Below, piece after piece: positions 1 through 8,227 of a stretch of DNA of 28,286 nucleotides (the stretch's first letter is position 1; every line of letters starts with the position of its first letter). The notes below the pieces were generated by a model that worked only from the letters and a program-made list of their open reading frames with translations, did no database searches and had not been told where the DNA came from. A program made the translations under genes and the position numbers. This DNA comes from Scybalousia_A sp964626385. Lineage in GTDB: Bacteria > Bacteroidota > Bacteroidia > Bacteroidales > P3. The stretch lies in NCBI GenBank assembly GCA_964626385.1, contig CAZVEO010000018.1:1-28286 (forward strand). The letters run 5' to 3'.

Positions 1-1930
1 CTCTATCATTTAACCATGTTGCTTCTATACATTGACGAACAGAAAAATAAATACAAGCATATACTATGTTTTTCTTTGTTATCTTAAACTTTGCTATTCC
101 TTTAGCATTTCCAACTCCTTTAATTCTATCTATAAAATCTATATTTACATAACTATTATGCTGATAATCATTACCTACACAGCACATCCCACCTATCTCT
201 TCACCTTTTTCATCTATATACAATTTGAGCCATTGATTTATTAATTTATTATTAGGTAAAGAAATATTTTTACGTTGAATGAAGTCGCCATCAATATTGT
301 ATACATCTGCTATAATAGACTTGAATTTTTTTGTCTTTGTTGTTCTCCAAATAAAAAAACCTATAGGAAAATCACCTTTTACATTATCAAATGATGAAGC
401 TGGTAAGAGGAAAAGACTTTCCAACTTAGCTCTAAATACATCTCTAAAATATTCAAAATTCGGTGATTGCAAATTTTTTAACTTAGAGAAGTTTGCAATT
501 ACTGAACCAGGTATTTCCTCATATATTCTTATTAAGAATTGTGCAAAAAGTTCTCTAATACCCCTTTGTAAAACATCTACATATTTTTGATGGGTTTTTG
601 TGGTGTTAGAAACTTCTATTTTATTCTTACCTCTACCTGTTTTTGTTTTTGCCGTAGCTGCTTCTGCATACGGTGGGTTAATGTAAATAACAAGTTTTTT
701 TCTTTTTTCCTTATCGTTTATTATCTCCTGCAAGGAAACAGGAAGTTTAGAAAAATCATCATTTAAAAAATCAAACTGAAATACATGATCTTTTAACAAT
801 GTACAAGTATCATCTGCTATTCTCTGTTGTATAACGCTAACGTCTGCCATGTCCAAAGTAGAAGCATATATTCTGTATTTCTCTGTCAAACCATTTAATA
901 AATTTCCTGTACCCGCTGCACAATCCCAAACATAGTACTCCTCTTGCCAATTCTCGCCCAAAACATTAGCAAGATACTTTTGCGATAACTCTACCCACTT
1001 TTGTGGAGTATAAAAGGCTCCTTTTCTCTCCCTAAAATCCTGTGGAACCAACCTATCTCGCCTATTTATGATAAAGTCCCAATAATCCTTCTTTGGTGGT
1101 CTCTCATATATATTCCAAAATCTCTTATATGCTCTTTGCTCATCTGTAAAATTACACTCTTGAAACAACTCGCCCAATACATTACTACCTACCTTTATCT
1201 TATACCTGTCCGATTCTAATATAACTCTCAAATTGTCCAACAAACTATTATTATCTTCGCTTATCAAATCAGCAAGATAAAAATCAACATCCATTATTCC
1301 TATCTTTCTCGCCTGTTCCCAATGGATTGATATCGTAGGTTTTACTCTTTCCAACCATTTCAAATAAACAAAATAAAAATTATTCTTGTCTATCTGTATC
1401 TTATGGTTCTCTATATCCCTATCTAGATTTTCCTCTATAAATTCTTTTAACTCATTCTTATCTTGGGCATAATAAAATAATAGGCTTTCTTTTTCCAAAT
1501 TATCTTTAATAAGAGAGTATAATAATTTGAAGTATTTGCTTTCGTGGTCGCTCGCTGTTATGTTCCAATTAAAATCATTCATGGAAAAAACGTGCTGCAC
1601 TTTGTCCCAACTAACAAAGGCAATCTTTTCAGCATCAAAAGCAATCAAAAACAAAGGTGGTGCATACTTGTTAAAGGTCTTTGCTTTGCCTATGGTAAGA
1701 ATTAACTGCACAAAGGAAGCGTAAATATCAGCCTTAACTCCTCGCTTTGCCTCACCCCATACCAATGAAATGGTCTCCTCCCACAAAGTCATTTGATTTT
1801 TTTCCAAATTAGGCTTTGCGCATACACAAAAATCGATATTTCCTATTATCTTTGTGCAGTCGTATGCCCCAAATAACTCTATGGCTACTACATTCTTTAT
1901 CTCCTCTTCCCTCGCATTCTTTATTCCCAT
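1..1930 (-). CDS. Type IIG-like restriction-modification enzyme (N6-adenine methyltransferase with N-terminal nuclease-like region), partial at 3' end
   Basis: Reading the minus strand gives one frame open from an in-frame stop just upstream of 1980 to the window edge, about 643 residues with the C terminus cut off. An SAM-binding motif I, DCAAGTGNLL, lies near residue 335. The catalytic NPPY of an N6-adenine amino-methyltransferase is at about residues 418-421. GAFYTPQKWVELSQ, typical of Eco57I/type I M-like enzymes, precedes motif I. The first 300 residues contain IDFCVC (D33) followed by WGEAK (E60, K62), which could be a PD-(D/E)XK nuclease core. That suggests nuclease and methylase in one chain, as in type IIG/IIL enzymes; this part is inference. 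I chose ATG 1930 because a TAATTTTG promoter element at 1979-1972 leaves room for a short leader. The target-recognition domain would lie mostly outside the window. It could instead be a stand-alone methylase. Confidence 0.85.
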   Translation of the reverse strand, partial: MGIKNAREEEIKNVVAIELFGAYDCTKIIGNIDFCVCAKPNLEKNQMTLWEETISLVWGEAKRGVKADIYASFVQLILTIGKAKTFNKYAPPLFLIAFDAEKIAFVSWDKVQHVFSMNDFNWNITASDHESKYFKLLYSLIKDNLEKESLLFYYAQDKNELKEFIEENLDRDIENHKIQIDKNNFYFVYLKWLERVKPTISIHWEQARKIGIMDVDFYLADLISEDNNSLLDNLRVILESDRYKIKVGSNVLGELFQECNFTDEQRAYKRFWNIYERPPKKDYWDFIINRRDRLVPQDFRERKGAFYTPQKWVELSQKYLANVLGENWQEEYYVWDCAAGTGNLLNGLTEKYRIYASTLDMADVSVIQQRIADDTCTLLKDHVFQFDFLNDDFSKLPVSLQEIINDKEKRKKLVIYINPPYAEAATAKTKTGRGKNKIEVSNTTKTHQKYVDVLQRGIRELFAQFLIRIYEEIPGSVIANFSKLKNLQSPNFEYFRDVFRAKLESLFLLPASSFDNVKGDFPIGFFIWRTTKTKKFKSIIADVYNIDGDFIQRKNISLPNNKLINQWLKLYIDEKGEEIGGMCCVGNDYQHNSYVNIDFIDRIKGVGNAKGIAKFKITKKNIVYACIYFSVRQCIEATWLNDR

Positions 1931-1971
1931 AAACTTTAGTGTAAAATTTATATTATCTCCAAAATCCTCTG

Positions 1972-1979
1972 CAAAATTA
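1972..1979 (-). promoter_or_regulatory. Bacteroidota -7 promoter element TAATTTTG for the restriction-modification gene
   Basis: The minus strand reads TAATTTTGCAG about 42 bases upstream of the chosen ATG at 1930 and matches the TAnnTTTG consensus. I see no good -33 TTTG at the usual 19-21 bp distance. The same GTAATTTTGCA word precedes lptB, which supports it as a genuine element. Confidence 0.5.
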
Positions 1980-2078
1980 CAAATAAATTTCTATACCACA
2001 TAGACTTAACAATATGAAAAACAATATCAATTTTCTTTTGAAATGAAATAGTTATTCATATAGTATTATAATTTTTTT

Positions 2079-2086
2079 TACCTTTG
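2079..2086 (+). promoter_or_regulatory. -7 promoter element TACCTTTG of the glycosyltransferase gene
   Basis: TACCTTTG ends only eight bases before the ATG at 2095. Transcription would therefore start at or just before the start codon, giving a leaderless or nearly leaderless mRNA. No clear -33 TTTG is present at the expected distance. Confidence 0.5.
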
Positions 2087-2094
2087 CAATCGTT

Positions 2095-3237
2095 ATGAAG
2101 TTTCTCATTATACATAATCAATATAGTCAAAAGGGAGGTGAAGAATCTGTTGTCAATTTTCAAATTGAGTTATTGAAAGAGGAAGGACACCAGGTATTCT
2201 TATATACTCGTTCTTATGAAGAGTTAAATAATAAGTTTTTAGGAAAGTTTATAAGTATTTTTACCTCTATTTATAATCCTCGCAGTATTAAAGACGTAAA
2301 AAGAATTATAAGAGAATACCAACCCGATGTGGCAATAATACACAACGTTTATTCTATTATTTCTCCAGCAATTATCCCTTTATTAAAAAAGAAAAATGTA
2401 AAAGTATGGCAAATAATACATAATTATAGATTGTTTTGTCCCATAGGTATTTTTTTTCATAGGGAACAAATTTGCGAACAATGTTTAGGCAAAAGGAGAG
2501 AATGGAATTGTGGTATAAATAATTGTATGAACAATAAAATTCAGAGTTATGCTTTTGCTTTCAAATTCATTGTTATTAGAAAAATAAATTACTACAAATA
2601 TGTAGATAGATTTTATGTCTTATCTTTTTTCCAAAAAAATAAGTTTATACAAAACGGAATTCCAAAAGAAAAGATATTCTATCTGCCAAATACATTTAAG
2701 CCTATAAATGATGTTTATATAGAAAATAATGAAGAAAGAAAAAAATATATAGGTTTTGTTGGTAGATTGACCAAAGAGAAAGGATTTTTTGATTTTGTTA
2801 ATTTGGCAAATGCAATGCCTCAATACAAGTTTATTGTTGCCGGTAATAATAAAACAATAATGGGGGGGGGAAAAAAAGCTGATAATCTGATATTTGAGGG
2901 TTTTTTAGATAAGAAAGGTATGCAAGATTTTTATAATAAATGTAGGGTTATAATGTTTTTAAGTCGTTGGTATGAGGGCTTCCCTATGGTGCTAATAGAA
3001 AGTTTGTATTACAAAACACCTATAATCGTCAATAACTTATCAGTAATGGCAGAGGTAGTCCAAGATAATAAAACAGGGTTCGTTTTGCAAGATAAAAATG
3101 AGGAGTATATAAAACAAAAGATAGATTACTTATTCAATGAAAAAGAAGAATATATAATAATGAGAGAAAACTGTCAAAAAGAATTTTGGGATAAATATAG
3201 TCCTAATCATTATTATCAAAGACTATTACAATTATAA
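2095..3237 (+). CDS. Glycosyltransferase family 4 (GT-B fold)
   Basis: This 380-residue protein begins MKFLIIHNQYSQKGGEESVV, the N-terminal Rossmann start of GT4 enzymes. A cysteine cluster (CEQC, then C and C about 10-15 residues on, residues about 125-150) follows the LFCPIGIFF segment, as in many capsule/LPS GT4 enzymes. The C-terminal nucleotide-sugar domain shows GFVGRLTKEKGF near residue 222 and SRWYEGFPMVLIES near residue 294, which is the E-x7-E sugar-nucleotide motif region. It probably adds a sugar to a surface polysaccharide or LPS at the cytoplasmic face; donor and acceptor cannot be read from sequence. It stands alone, divergent from the restriction-modification gene and convergent with gldK. 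Codons 256-261 are built on G9 followed by A7 (2862-2877), where slippage would truncate the donor-binding domain. The frame is intact here. Confidence 0.92.
   Translation: MKFLIIHNQYSQKGGEESVVNFQIELLKEEGHQVFLYTRSYEELNNKFLGKFISIFTSIYNPRSIKDVKRIIREYQPDVAIIHNVYSIISPAIIPLLKKKNVKVWQIIHNYRLFCPIGIFFHREQICEQCLGKRREWNCGINNCMNNKIQSYAFAFKFIVIRKINYYKYVDRFYVLSFFQKNKFIQNGIPKEKIFYLPNTFKPINDVYIENNEERKKYIGFVGRLTKEKGFFDFVNLANAMPQYKFIVAGNNKTIMGGGKKADNLIFEGFLDKKGMQDFYNKCRVIMFLSRWYEGFPMVLIESLYYKTPIIVNNLSVMAEVVQDNKTGFVLQDKNEEYIKQKIDYLFNEKEEYIIMRENCQKEFWDKYSPNHYYQRLLQL
2862..2877 (+). repeat. G9A7 homopolymer tract inside the glycosyltransferase
   Basis: Nine G followed directly by seven A, coding for the end of Met256 through Gly-Gly-Gly-Lys-Lys. 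A G run this long stands out in an AT-rich coding region. Gain or loss of one base would shift the frame in the second domain. Confidence 0.95.
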
Positions 3238-3260
3238 ACTATTATATTTTAATAATAAAG

Positions 3261-3291
3261 AAGAGGGTAAATCAAATAGACTTACCCTCTT
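3261..3291. terminator. Bidirectional terminator between the glycosyltransferase and gldK
   Basis: A perfect 10-bp inverted repeat, AAGAGGGTAA at 3261-3270 and TTACCCTCTT at 3282-3291, has an 11-base loop. T-rich sequence follows on the plus side and A-rich sequence (T-rich on the other strand) on the minus side. It sits between two convergent genes. Confidence 0.8.
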
Positions 3292-3317
3292 TCTTTGTGT
3301 ATTAAAGATATTTACGA

Positions 3318-4694
3318 TTACAAACGATATACATTAGAAGAAGTTTTTGGATTATCTCCGCGTACACGTCCCAAGTAAGATTGAACACAGCGGAAGCCTA
3401 TATAACTCTTACCAGAATCTTGATACTCATAACTACGAGTTGCCGTCTGTATAAAGTGTTTTGTATCTTTCCAAGAACCTCCACGTACAACTTTTCTTTT
3501 CATTATTTGGTCTTCGTCATCTGCTGCACGATAAACATTGTATTGGTTAAGGTCGTGAGCAAAATTATAAGTAGACTCATCAAAAGCATCTTCGCACCAT
3601 TCTGCTACATTGCCTGCCATATCATACAAGCCAAAATCATTAGGTGCATAGTGAGCAACTACAACCGTTGTTGCACCTCCATCTCCGTCATAAGCACCTC
3701 TCAATGGTTTATAGTTAGCAAGAAAGCAACCTCTTCCATTATTTACGTACGGACCTCCCCAAGGATAAGGTGAACCATCAACTCCTCCTCTTGCGGCATA
3801 TTCCCACTCAGCCTCAGTAGGCAAACGAAAATCTTCATAACGAGCATAATCAGAGTTTTCCAAATAATTATTCATTTGCAATGTTCTCCATACAGAGAAT
3901 GCTTTTGCTTGCACATAACTTACTCCTACAACTGGGTAATGGTCATAACGTGGGTGGTCAAAATAAGAACGTGTTGCAGCGTCATTATAAGAATAAGCAA
4001 AATCATGTATCCAACAAAGAGTATCTGGATATATATTTACTCGCTCCGTAGTAGTCAAACGTTTTCTTCCTCCAGCCAAAGACTCTGGTCTATTGTTGAA
4101 TTGAGAACCTCTAAACTCTCTGCTTGCCTGCTCAGCAGAAAAATCTTTTTGTGCTGCAGCATGATAATCTATCCAAGAATATTGATATATCATCTTTGCG
4201 GCATCTAATTGAGACTTGCCATAAAAACGTTCGTCTTGTCTTATATATAGAGCATCAAGAGCCTCTCTTTCGTCCTCATTTTTGCTATTCCAATCAATTT
4301 TTGCCTTCCAATTTATCATAGGAGTCTCTAAATCTTGTCCCCATTGGTCAGCCTCTATCAAGTAAGTCTCTGGCGAAACCTCTCCTAACAATCTATAAGC
4401 AATGGAATCTCTTACCCAATGCACAAACTGTCTATACTCGTTGTTTGTTATCTCTGTTTCGTCCATCCAGAAGGATTGAACTTGCACCGTTTTAGGCTCA
4501 AACTTATAGGAGTGATATATATCCTCGTCAGCAGAACCCATAGTAAAACTTCCTTGCGGAATATCCACCATACCATAGGGTTGCATATCCAAAACTGTTG
4601 GTCTATCTTGCACACCTATAAGCTCTCCTTTATCTGAACTACCACAACTAAACATCACAAGAGCGGTCGCTAATAACAAAACTAACTTTTTCAT
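3318..4694 (-). CDS. gldK: Type IX secretion system outer-membrane ring lipoprotein GldK (PorK)
   Basis: This 458-residue lipoprotein opens with MKKLVLLLATALVMFSCGSS; the lipobox ends at Cys17. The rest is an FGE-sulfatase-like (SUMF1) domain with the GldK hallmarks: PYGMVDIPQGSFTMGS, FWMDETEITNNEYRQFVHW, YPDTLCWIHDFAYSYN, FRLPTEAEWEYAARGG, YPWGG, DMAGNVAEWCEDAFD and KVVRGGSWKD. GldK/PorK pairs with GldN/PorN to form the periplasmic ring of the T9SS attached to the outer membrane. The length fits GldK better than the longer GldJ, and the YPDTLCWIHDF segment is GldK-like. It follows porP by 114 bases. A terminator lies directly downstream, so gldL, gldM and gldN are not adjacent, unlike the usual gldKLMN or porPKLMN arrangement. 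Confidence 0.95.
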   Translation of the reverse strand: MKKLVLLLATALVMFSCGSSDKGELIGVQDRPTVLDMQPYGMVDIPQGSFTMGSADEDIYHSYKFEPKTVQVQSFWMDETEITNNEYRQFVHWVRDSIAYRLLGEVSPETYLIEADQWGQDLETPMINWKAKIDWNSKNEDEREALDALYIRQDERFYGKSQLDAAKMIYQYSWIDYHAAAQKDFSAEQASREFRGSQFNNRPESLAGGRKRLTTTERVNIYPDTLCWIHDFAYSYNDAATRSYFDHPRYDHYPVVGVSYVQAKAFSVWRTLQMNNYLENSDYARYEDFRLPTEAEWEYAARGGVDGSPYPWGGPYVNNGRGCFLANYKPLRGAYDGDGGATTVVVAHYAPNDFGLYDMAGNVAEWCEDAFDESTYNFAHDLNQYNVYRAADDEDQIMKRKVVRGGSWKDTKHFIQTATRSYEYQDSGKSYIGFRCVQSYLGRVRGDNPKTSSNVYRL

Positions 4695-4808
4695 TTTATA
4701 TCTCTATTTTTAGGTTCTTTATTTGTGTTTTTACGTCAAAACTTTGTTTTTGTTTCATTTTCCTAAATTATTTTTCAATAAAAACAAAATTTTGTCTTTT
4801 TTCTCATA

Positions 4809-5822
4809 TTACATTTTTATGGTATTTCTATATATAGTAGGTGGTGCAGGCGGATTTTCTATCTTGAAACAATATCTTGCAAAGACCTCAAACGAACCTG
4901 AAGCCTGAGTAGATATCCTAGAAGTAGGAATATCGTATGACATACCCACCTTAAAATCTTTGAATGAAAAGCCTGCAAGTATCATTATTGCATCTTGCAC
5001 TCTATAAGACAAACCTCCCCAAAATCTATGCTCATATTCTGCTAACAAAGTTGCATCTATTTGATAAGCACTTGCTGACGAGAAATCGGTTTTCATTAAT
5101 GCGGAAGGCAAAATTCTTATAGAAGGATAGTTTGGCAAAGCCCATTCATAACCTGCAAGTACGTAATAAAATCTTCTGTTATTCCAATGTAATTTGTCGC
5201 TTTGTGTTTGCATTAGTTTGCTTGCTGCAAAGCCAAGATACAATTTACCCGGAATTTGATAATAAATACCCGCACCCAAATCAAAAAGCATATCGTCCGT
5301 CTCTGACTGCAAAATCAAAGGGTCGCTTGTCTGACCTATCTCATCATTTTCATTGAATTGATCGGCACCTATAAGCTTGGTAGCGTCCAAACTTGCATTA
5401 AACAATTGAGCCTCTACTCCTATGGCAAGATTACCCGTAGGTAACTGTATTCTAAAAGCATAGTCTATTTTGGCGTGAATATTGTTCCAAAAGCCTATTT
5501 TGTCCGAAATAATTGTGGCACCTATACCTCCATGTAAAAACCTAACGGGCATATCAAAAGAGATATTCATAGTCTCTCCCGAAGAAGCACCCGTGCTTTG
5601 TCCATTAGGGTCAGAAAGCGATAAACCCATCCATTGATTACGATAGAAAACAGTAGCACACATAGCACCATTACTACCAGCGTATGCAGGATTATACGAA
5701 AGCCTATTAAACATATATTGAGTAAACTGAGGTTCTTGCTGAGCAAAAACCCTTCCAAGCCCCACCACACAACAGACAACAAAAAAGGATATTATTATAT
5801 ATACATTCTTATTTTTATTCAT
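4809..5822 (-). CDS. porP: Type IX secretion membrane protein, PorP/SprF family
   Basis: This 337-residue protein has a signal peptide ending near VFAQ (about residue 28), then the family signature QQEPQFTQYMFNRLSYNPAYAGS and RNQWMGL. Alternating strands follow and end in a typical barrel C terminus (SFEVFARYCFKI). PorP/SprF proteins are 14-strand-type outer-membrane barrels; PorP binds PorE and works with PorK/PorN in the T9SS. The position directly upstream of gldK matches the porP-porK order of Porphyromonas, which favours PorP proper over one of the SprF paralogues that pair with secreted adhesins. Its own TAATTTTG element lies about 56 bases upstream, so it may be transcribed separately from rlpA. 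Confidence 0.92.
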   Translation of the reverse strand: MNKNKNVYIIISFFVVCCVVGLGRVFAQQEPQFTQYMFNRLSYNPAYAGSNGAMCATVFYRNQWMGLSLSDPNGQSTGASSGETMNISFDMPVRFLHGGIGATIISDKIGFWNNIHAKIDYAFRIQLPTGNLAIGVEAQLFNASLDATKLIGADQFNENDEIGQTSDPLILQSETDDMLFDLGAGIYYQIPGKLYLGFAASKLMQTQSDKLHWNNRRFYYVLAGYEWALPNYPSIRILPSALMKTDFSSASAYQIDATLLAEYEHRFWGGLSYRVQDAIMILAGFSFKDFKVGMSYDIPTSRISTQASGSFEVFARYCFKIENPPAPPTIYRNTIKM

Positions 5823-5877
5823 AAAAAATTAAAATAGTAGAGTCTCTTCTATCATTCTATTACAATATAAGTAATTG

Positions 5878-5885
5878 CAAAATTA
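5878..5885 (-). promoter_or_regulatory. -7 promoter element TAATTTTG upstream of porP
   Basis: The minus strand reads TAATTTTGCAA in the 173-base gap between rlpA and porP. A TTTG lies 14 bp further upstream (5903-5900), closer than the usual 19-21 bp, so the -33 assignment is weak. Confidence 0.45.
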
Positions 5886-5995
5886 TATTTTTTTTCTCAC
5901 AAAGAGAATTTATTTATCAGTTTTTTTGATTTTTTTGTATTTATACAATCATATTTTTTTGTTTAATATTTGTTTATCAACATTTTAAAAGATTA

Positions 5996-6727
5996 TTATT
6001 TTTTATCTTTTATTATATGAGCAGAGTCGTAACGTCTTCTTAATTCGGTCAAATTCATAGCGGCAATCTCTCTTGTAGCAAAAGGACCTATTAAGATATC
6101 ATAAAAGTTTTCATTATACACTTCCTTATACTTACTTTGTTTTTTGTACTTGTCGGGTATGGTACTAAGCATTGCTTCTACTTCTTTCATACTACTAAGC
6201 GTTGCTATTTTTATATTGAAAATAGAATCAACAATATCTTTATCATCCAAACTACTATACAATGAGTCAATATAACTTATTTGTTGTTCCACAGACATAC
6301 TAACAGAGTCAAACATTGCAAACATATCTCCTTGTTGTTCCCATATCAAACGATAATCTTCTGGCATAATTTCCATTTTTACGTTACCAACTCCGGCAAG
6401 CAACAAGTCGACTCTCTTTGCTGCTGTTTTGGATAAATCCAAGACACCGGCTCTTGCACATCTATCGTTGATTTTTACAAGTACCGAACGTGAAGTTTTG
6501 GGGTTGGTAACCTTTACTATGGTGTGAAAAGGGAGAGTTTTGTGTGCGGCGGTATAGAGTTTTTGGGAAAATTTTTCTCCACTTGAAGTATATCTATTTT
6601 CAAACTTATCGTGATAATAGGTTGCCTTAATATTAGTTACTTTTCTCGTTTGTGCCGATAGAGAAGAAAAAAACAAGCACAAAGTTATTACAATTACTAC
6701 TTTTCTATAATTTATCTTTTTTACCAC
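5996..6727 (-). CDS. rlpA: RlpA-like septal/peptidoglycan protein with C-terminal SPOR-like domain
   Basis: This 243-residue protein has a signal peptide (MVKKINYRKVVIVITLCLFF then SSLSAQ). A double-psi beta-barrel domain covers about residues 30-125: ATYYHDKFENRYTSSGEKF, YTAAHKTLPFHTIVKVTN, VKINDRCARAGVLDLSKTAA. The His of AAHKTLP and the Asp of NDR correspond to the residues that matter in lytic transglycosylase RlpA. The family's usual GP after NDR is replaced by CA. The last 40 residues (FYDILIGPFATREIAAMNL, ELRRRYDSAHII) look like a SPOR domain, which binds denuded glycan strands at the septum. It overlaps the end of kdsC by 7 bases, so the two are cotranscribed. Whether it cleaves glycan or only binds it is unknown. 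Confidence 0.85.
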   Translation of the reverse strand: MVKKINYRKVVIVITLCLFFSSLSAQTRKVTNIKATYYHDKFENRYTSSGEKFSQKLYTAAHKTLPFHTIVKVTNPKTSRSVLVKINDRCARAGVLDLSKTAAKRVDLLLAGVGNVKMEIMPEDYRLIWEQQGDMFAMFDSVSMSVEQQISYIDSLYSSLDDKDIVDSIFNIKIATLSSMKEVEAMLSTIPDKYKKQSKYKEVYNENFYDILIGPFATREIAAMNLTELRRRYDSAHIIKDKK

Positions 6728-7239
6728 TCTTTTGCTTTTTCGTTAAACCATAAGTCTTGCAGACGTAAGACCTGTTCTATAACATCTCTCACACAGCCTT
6801 CTCCTCCATTCTTGTTTGAGATGTAATCTGCAACTTGCTTTATCTCCTCCACTGCATCTGCCGGACAAGTTGCTACTCCTGCATTAAGCATAATATCATA
6901 ATCAGGAATATCGTCTCCCATATAAAGTACGTTTTTCTTTTCCAAATGGTTACATTCCAAATAATTTTTGAAAATAGACAATTTTTCTTTAGCAGATAAA
7001 AAAACATCACTTATTCCCAACATTTTCAATCTTTGCCTTATGCTCTCACCACTTCCACCAGAAATGACAGCAACCTTAAAACCCAACTTTAAAGCATACT
7101 GTATTGCATAACCATCCTTAACATTGCCATTTCTCATTATAAAATCATTTCCCGCAGTATATATCATACCATCTGACAAAACTCCGTCATAGTCGAAAAC
7201 AAAAGCCTTTATATCATGTAGTTTTACCTTGTAGTTCAT
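6721..7239 (-). CDS. kdsC: 3-deoxy-D-manno-octulosonate 8-phosphate phosphatase (KdsC), HAD family
   Basis: This 172-residue HAD phosphatase has no cap domain, the normal size for KdsC. The nucleophile motif is VFDYDGVLSDG (Asp16, Asp18). Motif II is VISGGSGESI, and the C-terminal metal motif is YMGDDIPDYDIM. The family element GYAIQYALKLGFKVAVISGG is present. It hydrolyses Kdo-8-phosphate to Kdo in the cytosol, the step before CMP activation for lipid A core assembly. It lies 22 bases after hldD and overlaps the rlpA start, inside an LPS operon, which supports Kdo over other HAD substrates. KdsC tetramer loops cannot be judged by eye. Confidence 0.92.
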   Translation of the reverse strand: MNYKVKLHDIKAFVFDYDGVLSDGMIYTAGNDFIMRNGNVKDGYAIQYALKLGFKVAVISGGSGESIRQRLKMLGISDVFLSAKEKLSIFKNYLECNHLEKKNVLYMGDDIPDYDIMLNAGVATCPADAVEEIKQVADYISNKNGGEGCVRDVIEQVLRLQDLWFNEKAKEW

Positions 7240-7261
7240 AAAATTACAATAGTATTATTAT

Positions 7262-8227
7262 TTATAAATATTTGTGTCCATTGAGATAATTGAGAACATA
7301 GTCCATTACACCTTCTTCCAGAGAACTAAATTCTTTATTATACCCTACTTCTCTTAATTTATCTATATTTGCACAAGTATAGTATTGATATTTTTGCCTT
7401 ATATCCTCAGGCATAGGAATAAAGTTTATATTAACTTTCTTTTTTAAGGCAATAAAAATATTCTTCACCAAATCATAAAAACTTCTTGCCTTACCTGTAC
7501 CCACGTTGTATATATCGCTTTTTGGCTTGTTGACCATTAAAAAATATATAACCTCAACAACATCTTTTACATAAACAAAATCTCTTAATTGTTCTCCGTC
7601 TTTAACCCCTTCCTTATAAGATTTGAATAAGTTTGCCTCATTTGAAACCATAATTTGATTATAAGCATGCATAACAACAGAAGCCATTCTTGATTTATGA
7701 TATTCGTTAGGGCCATAAACATTGAAAAACTTCAGTCCTGCCCAAAAAGGAGGTCTTTCTGTTTGTTTAAGTTGCCAAATATCAAATTCTTGTTTGCTTT
7801 TACCATAAAGATTAAGCGGTTGAAGTTGGGTAATTTTGTTTAAATCATCATCATAACCAAACTCTCCATTACCATAAGTAGCAGCAGAAGAAGCATATAT
7901 AAGAGGAATATTATTCGCAGCGCAAATAGACCATATAGTTTTGGAATAATTTAGGTTCAGTTTCAAAAGAACATTCCAATCTGTTTCTGTTGTAGCACTT
8001 CTTGCCCCAAGGTGAATAACAAAGTCCACCTCTTTTGCATTTATAATAAACCATTCCAAAAACTCCTCTCTATCTACCACTTTAGCATATTGCTTATTCT
8101 CATAGTTGGCTTTTCTTTCTGCTTTACTAAAATCATCAACTATAACAATGTCTTTTATTCCTGCTTGATTAAGTCTTGTAAGCATTGAACTGCCTATAAA
8201 ACCAGCAACTCCCGTCAATACTTTCAT
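7262..8227 (-). CDS. hldD: ADP-L-glycero-D-manno-heptose 6-epimerase
   Basis: This 321-residue extended short-chain dehydrogenase fold protein has the NADP-binding motif TGVAGFIGSS near the N terminus and the substrate-specific element HLGARSATTETDW. The catalytic pair is YGKSK, preceded by YASSAATYG. The remaining family signatures FFNVYGPNEYHK, RMASVV and LRDFVYVKDVV match HldD/RfaD. It converts ADP-D-glycero- to ADP-L-glycero-manno-heptose for the inner LPS core. Its ATG overlaps the TGA of the upstream deacetylase-like gene (ATGA), implying translational coupling. The presence of both hldD and kdsC indicates heptose- and Kdo-containing LPS. Confidence 0.95.
   Translation of the reverse strand: MKVLTGVAGFIGSSMLTRLNQAGIKDIVIVDDFSKAERKANYENKQYAKVVDREEFLEWFIINAKEVDFVIHLGARSATTETDWNVLLKLNLNYSKTIWSICAANNIPLIYASSAATYGNGEFGYDDDLNKITQLQPLNLYGKSKQEFDIWQLKQTERPPFWAGLKFFNVYGPNEYHKSRMASVVMHAYNQIMVSNEANLFKSYKEGVKDGEQLRDFVYVKDVVEVIYFLMVNKPKSDIYNVGTGKARSFYDLVKNIFIALKKKVNINFIPMPEDIRQKYQYYTCANIDKLREVGYNKEFSSLEEGVMDYVLNYLNGHKYL

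Noticed and set aside
32..590. Plus-strand open frames at the left edge
   Set aside because: The minus strand here is a continuous methyltransferase frame with recognisable motifs; the plus-strand frames are its shadows.
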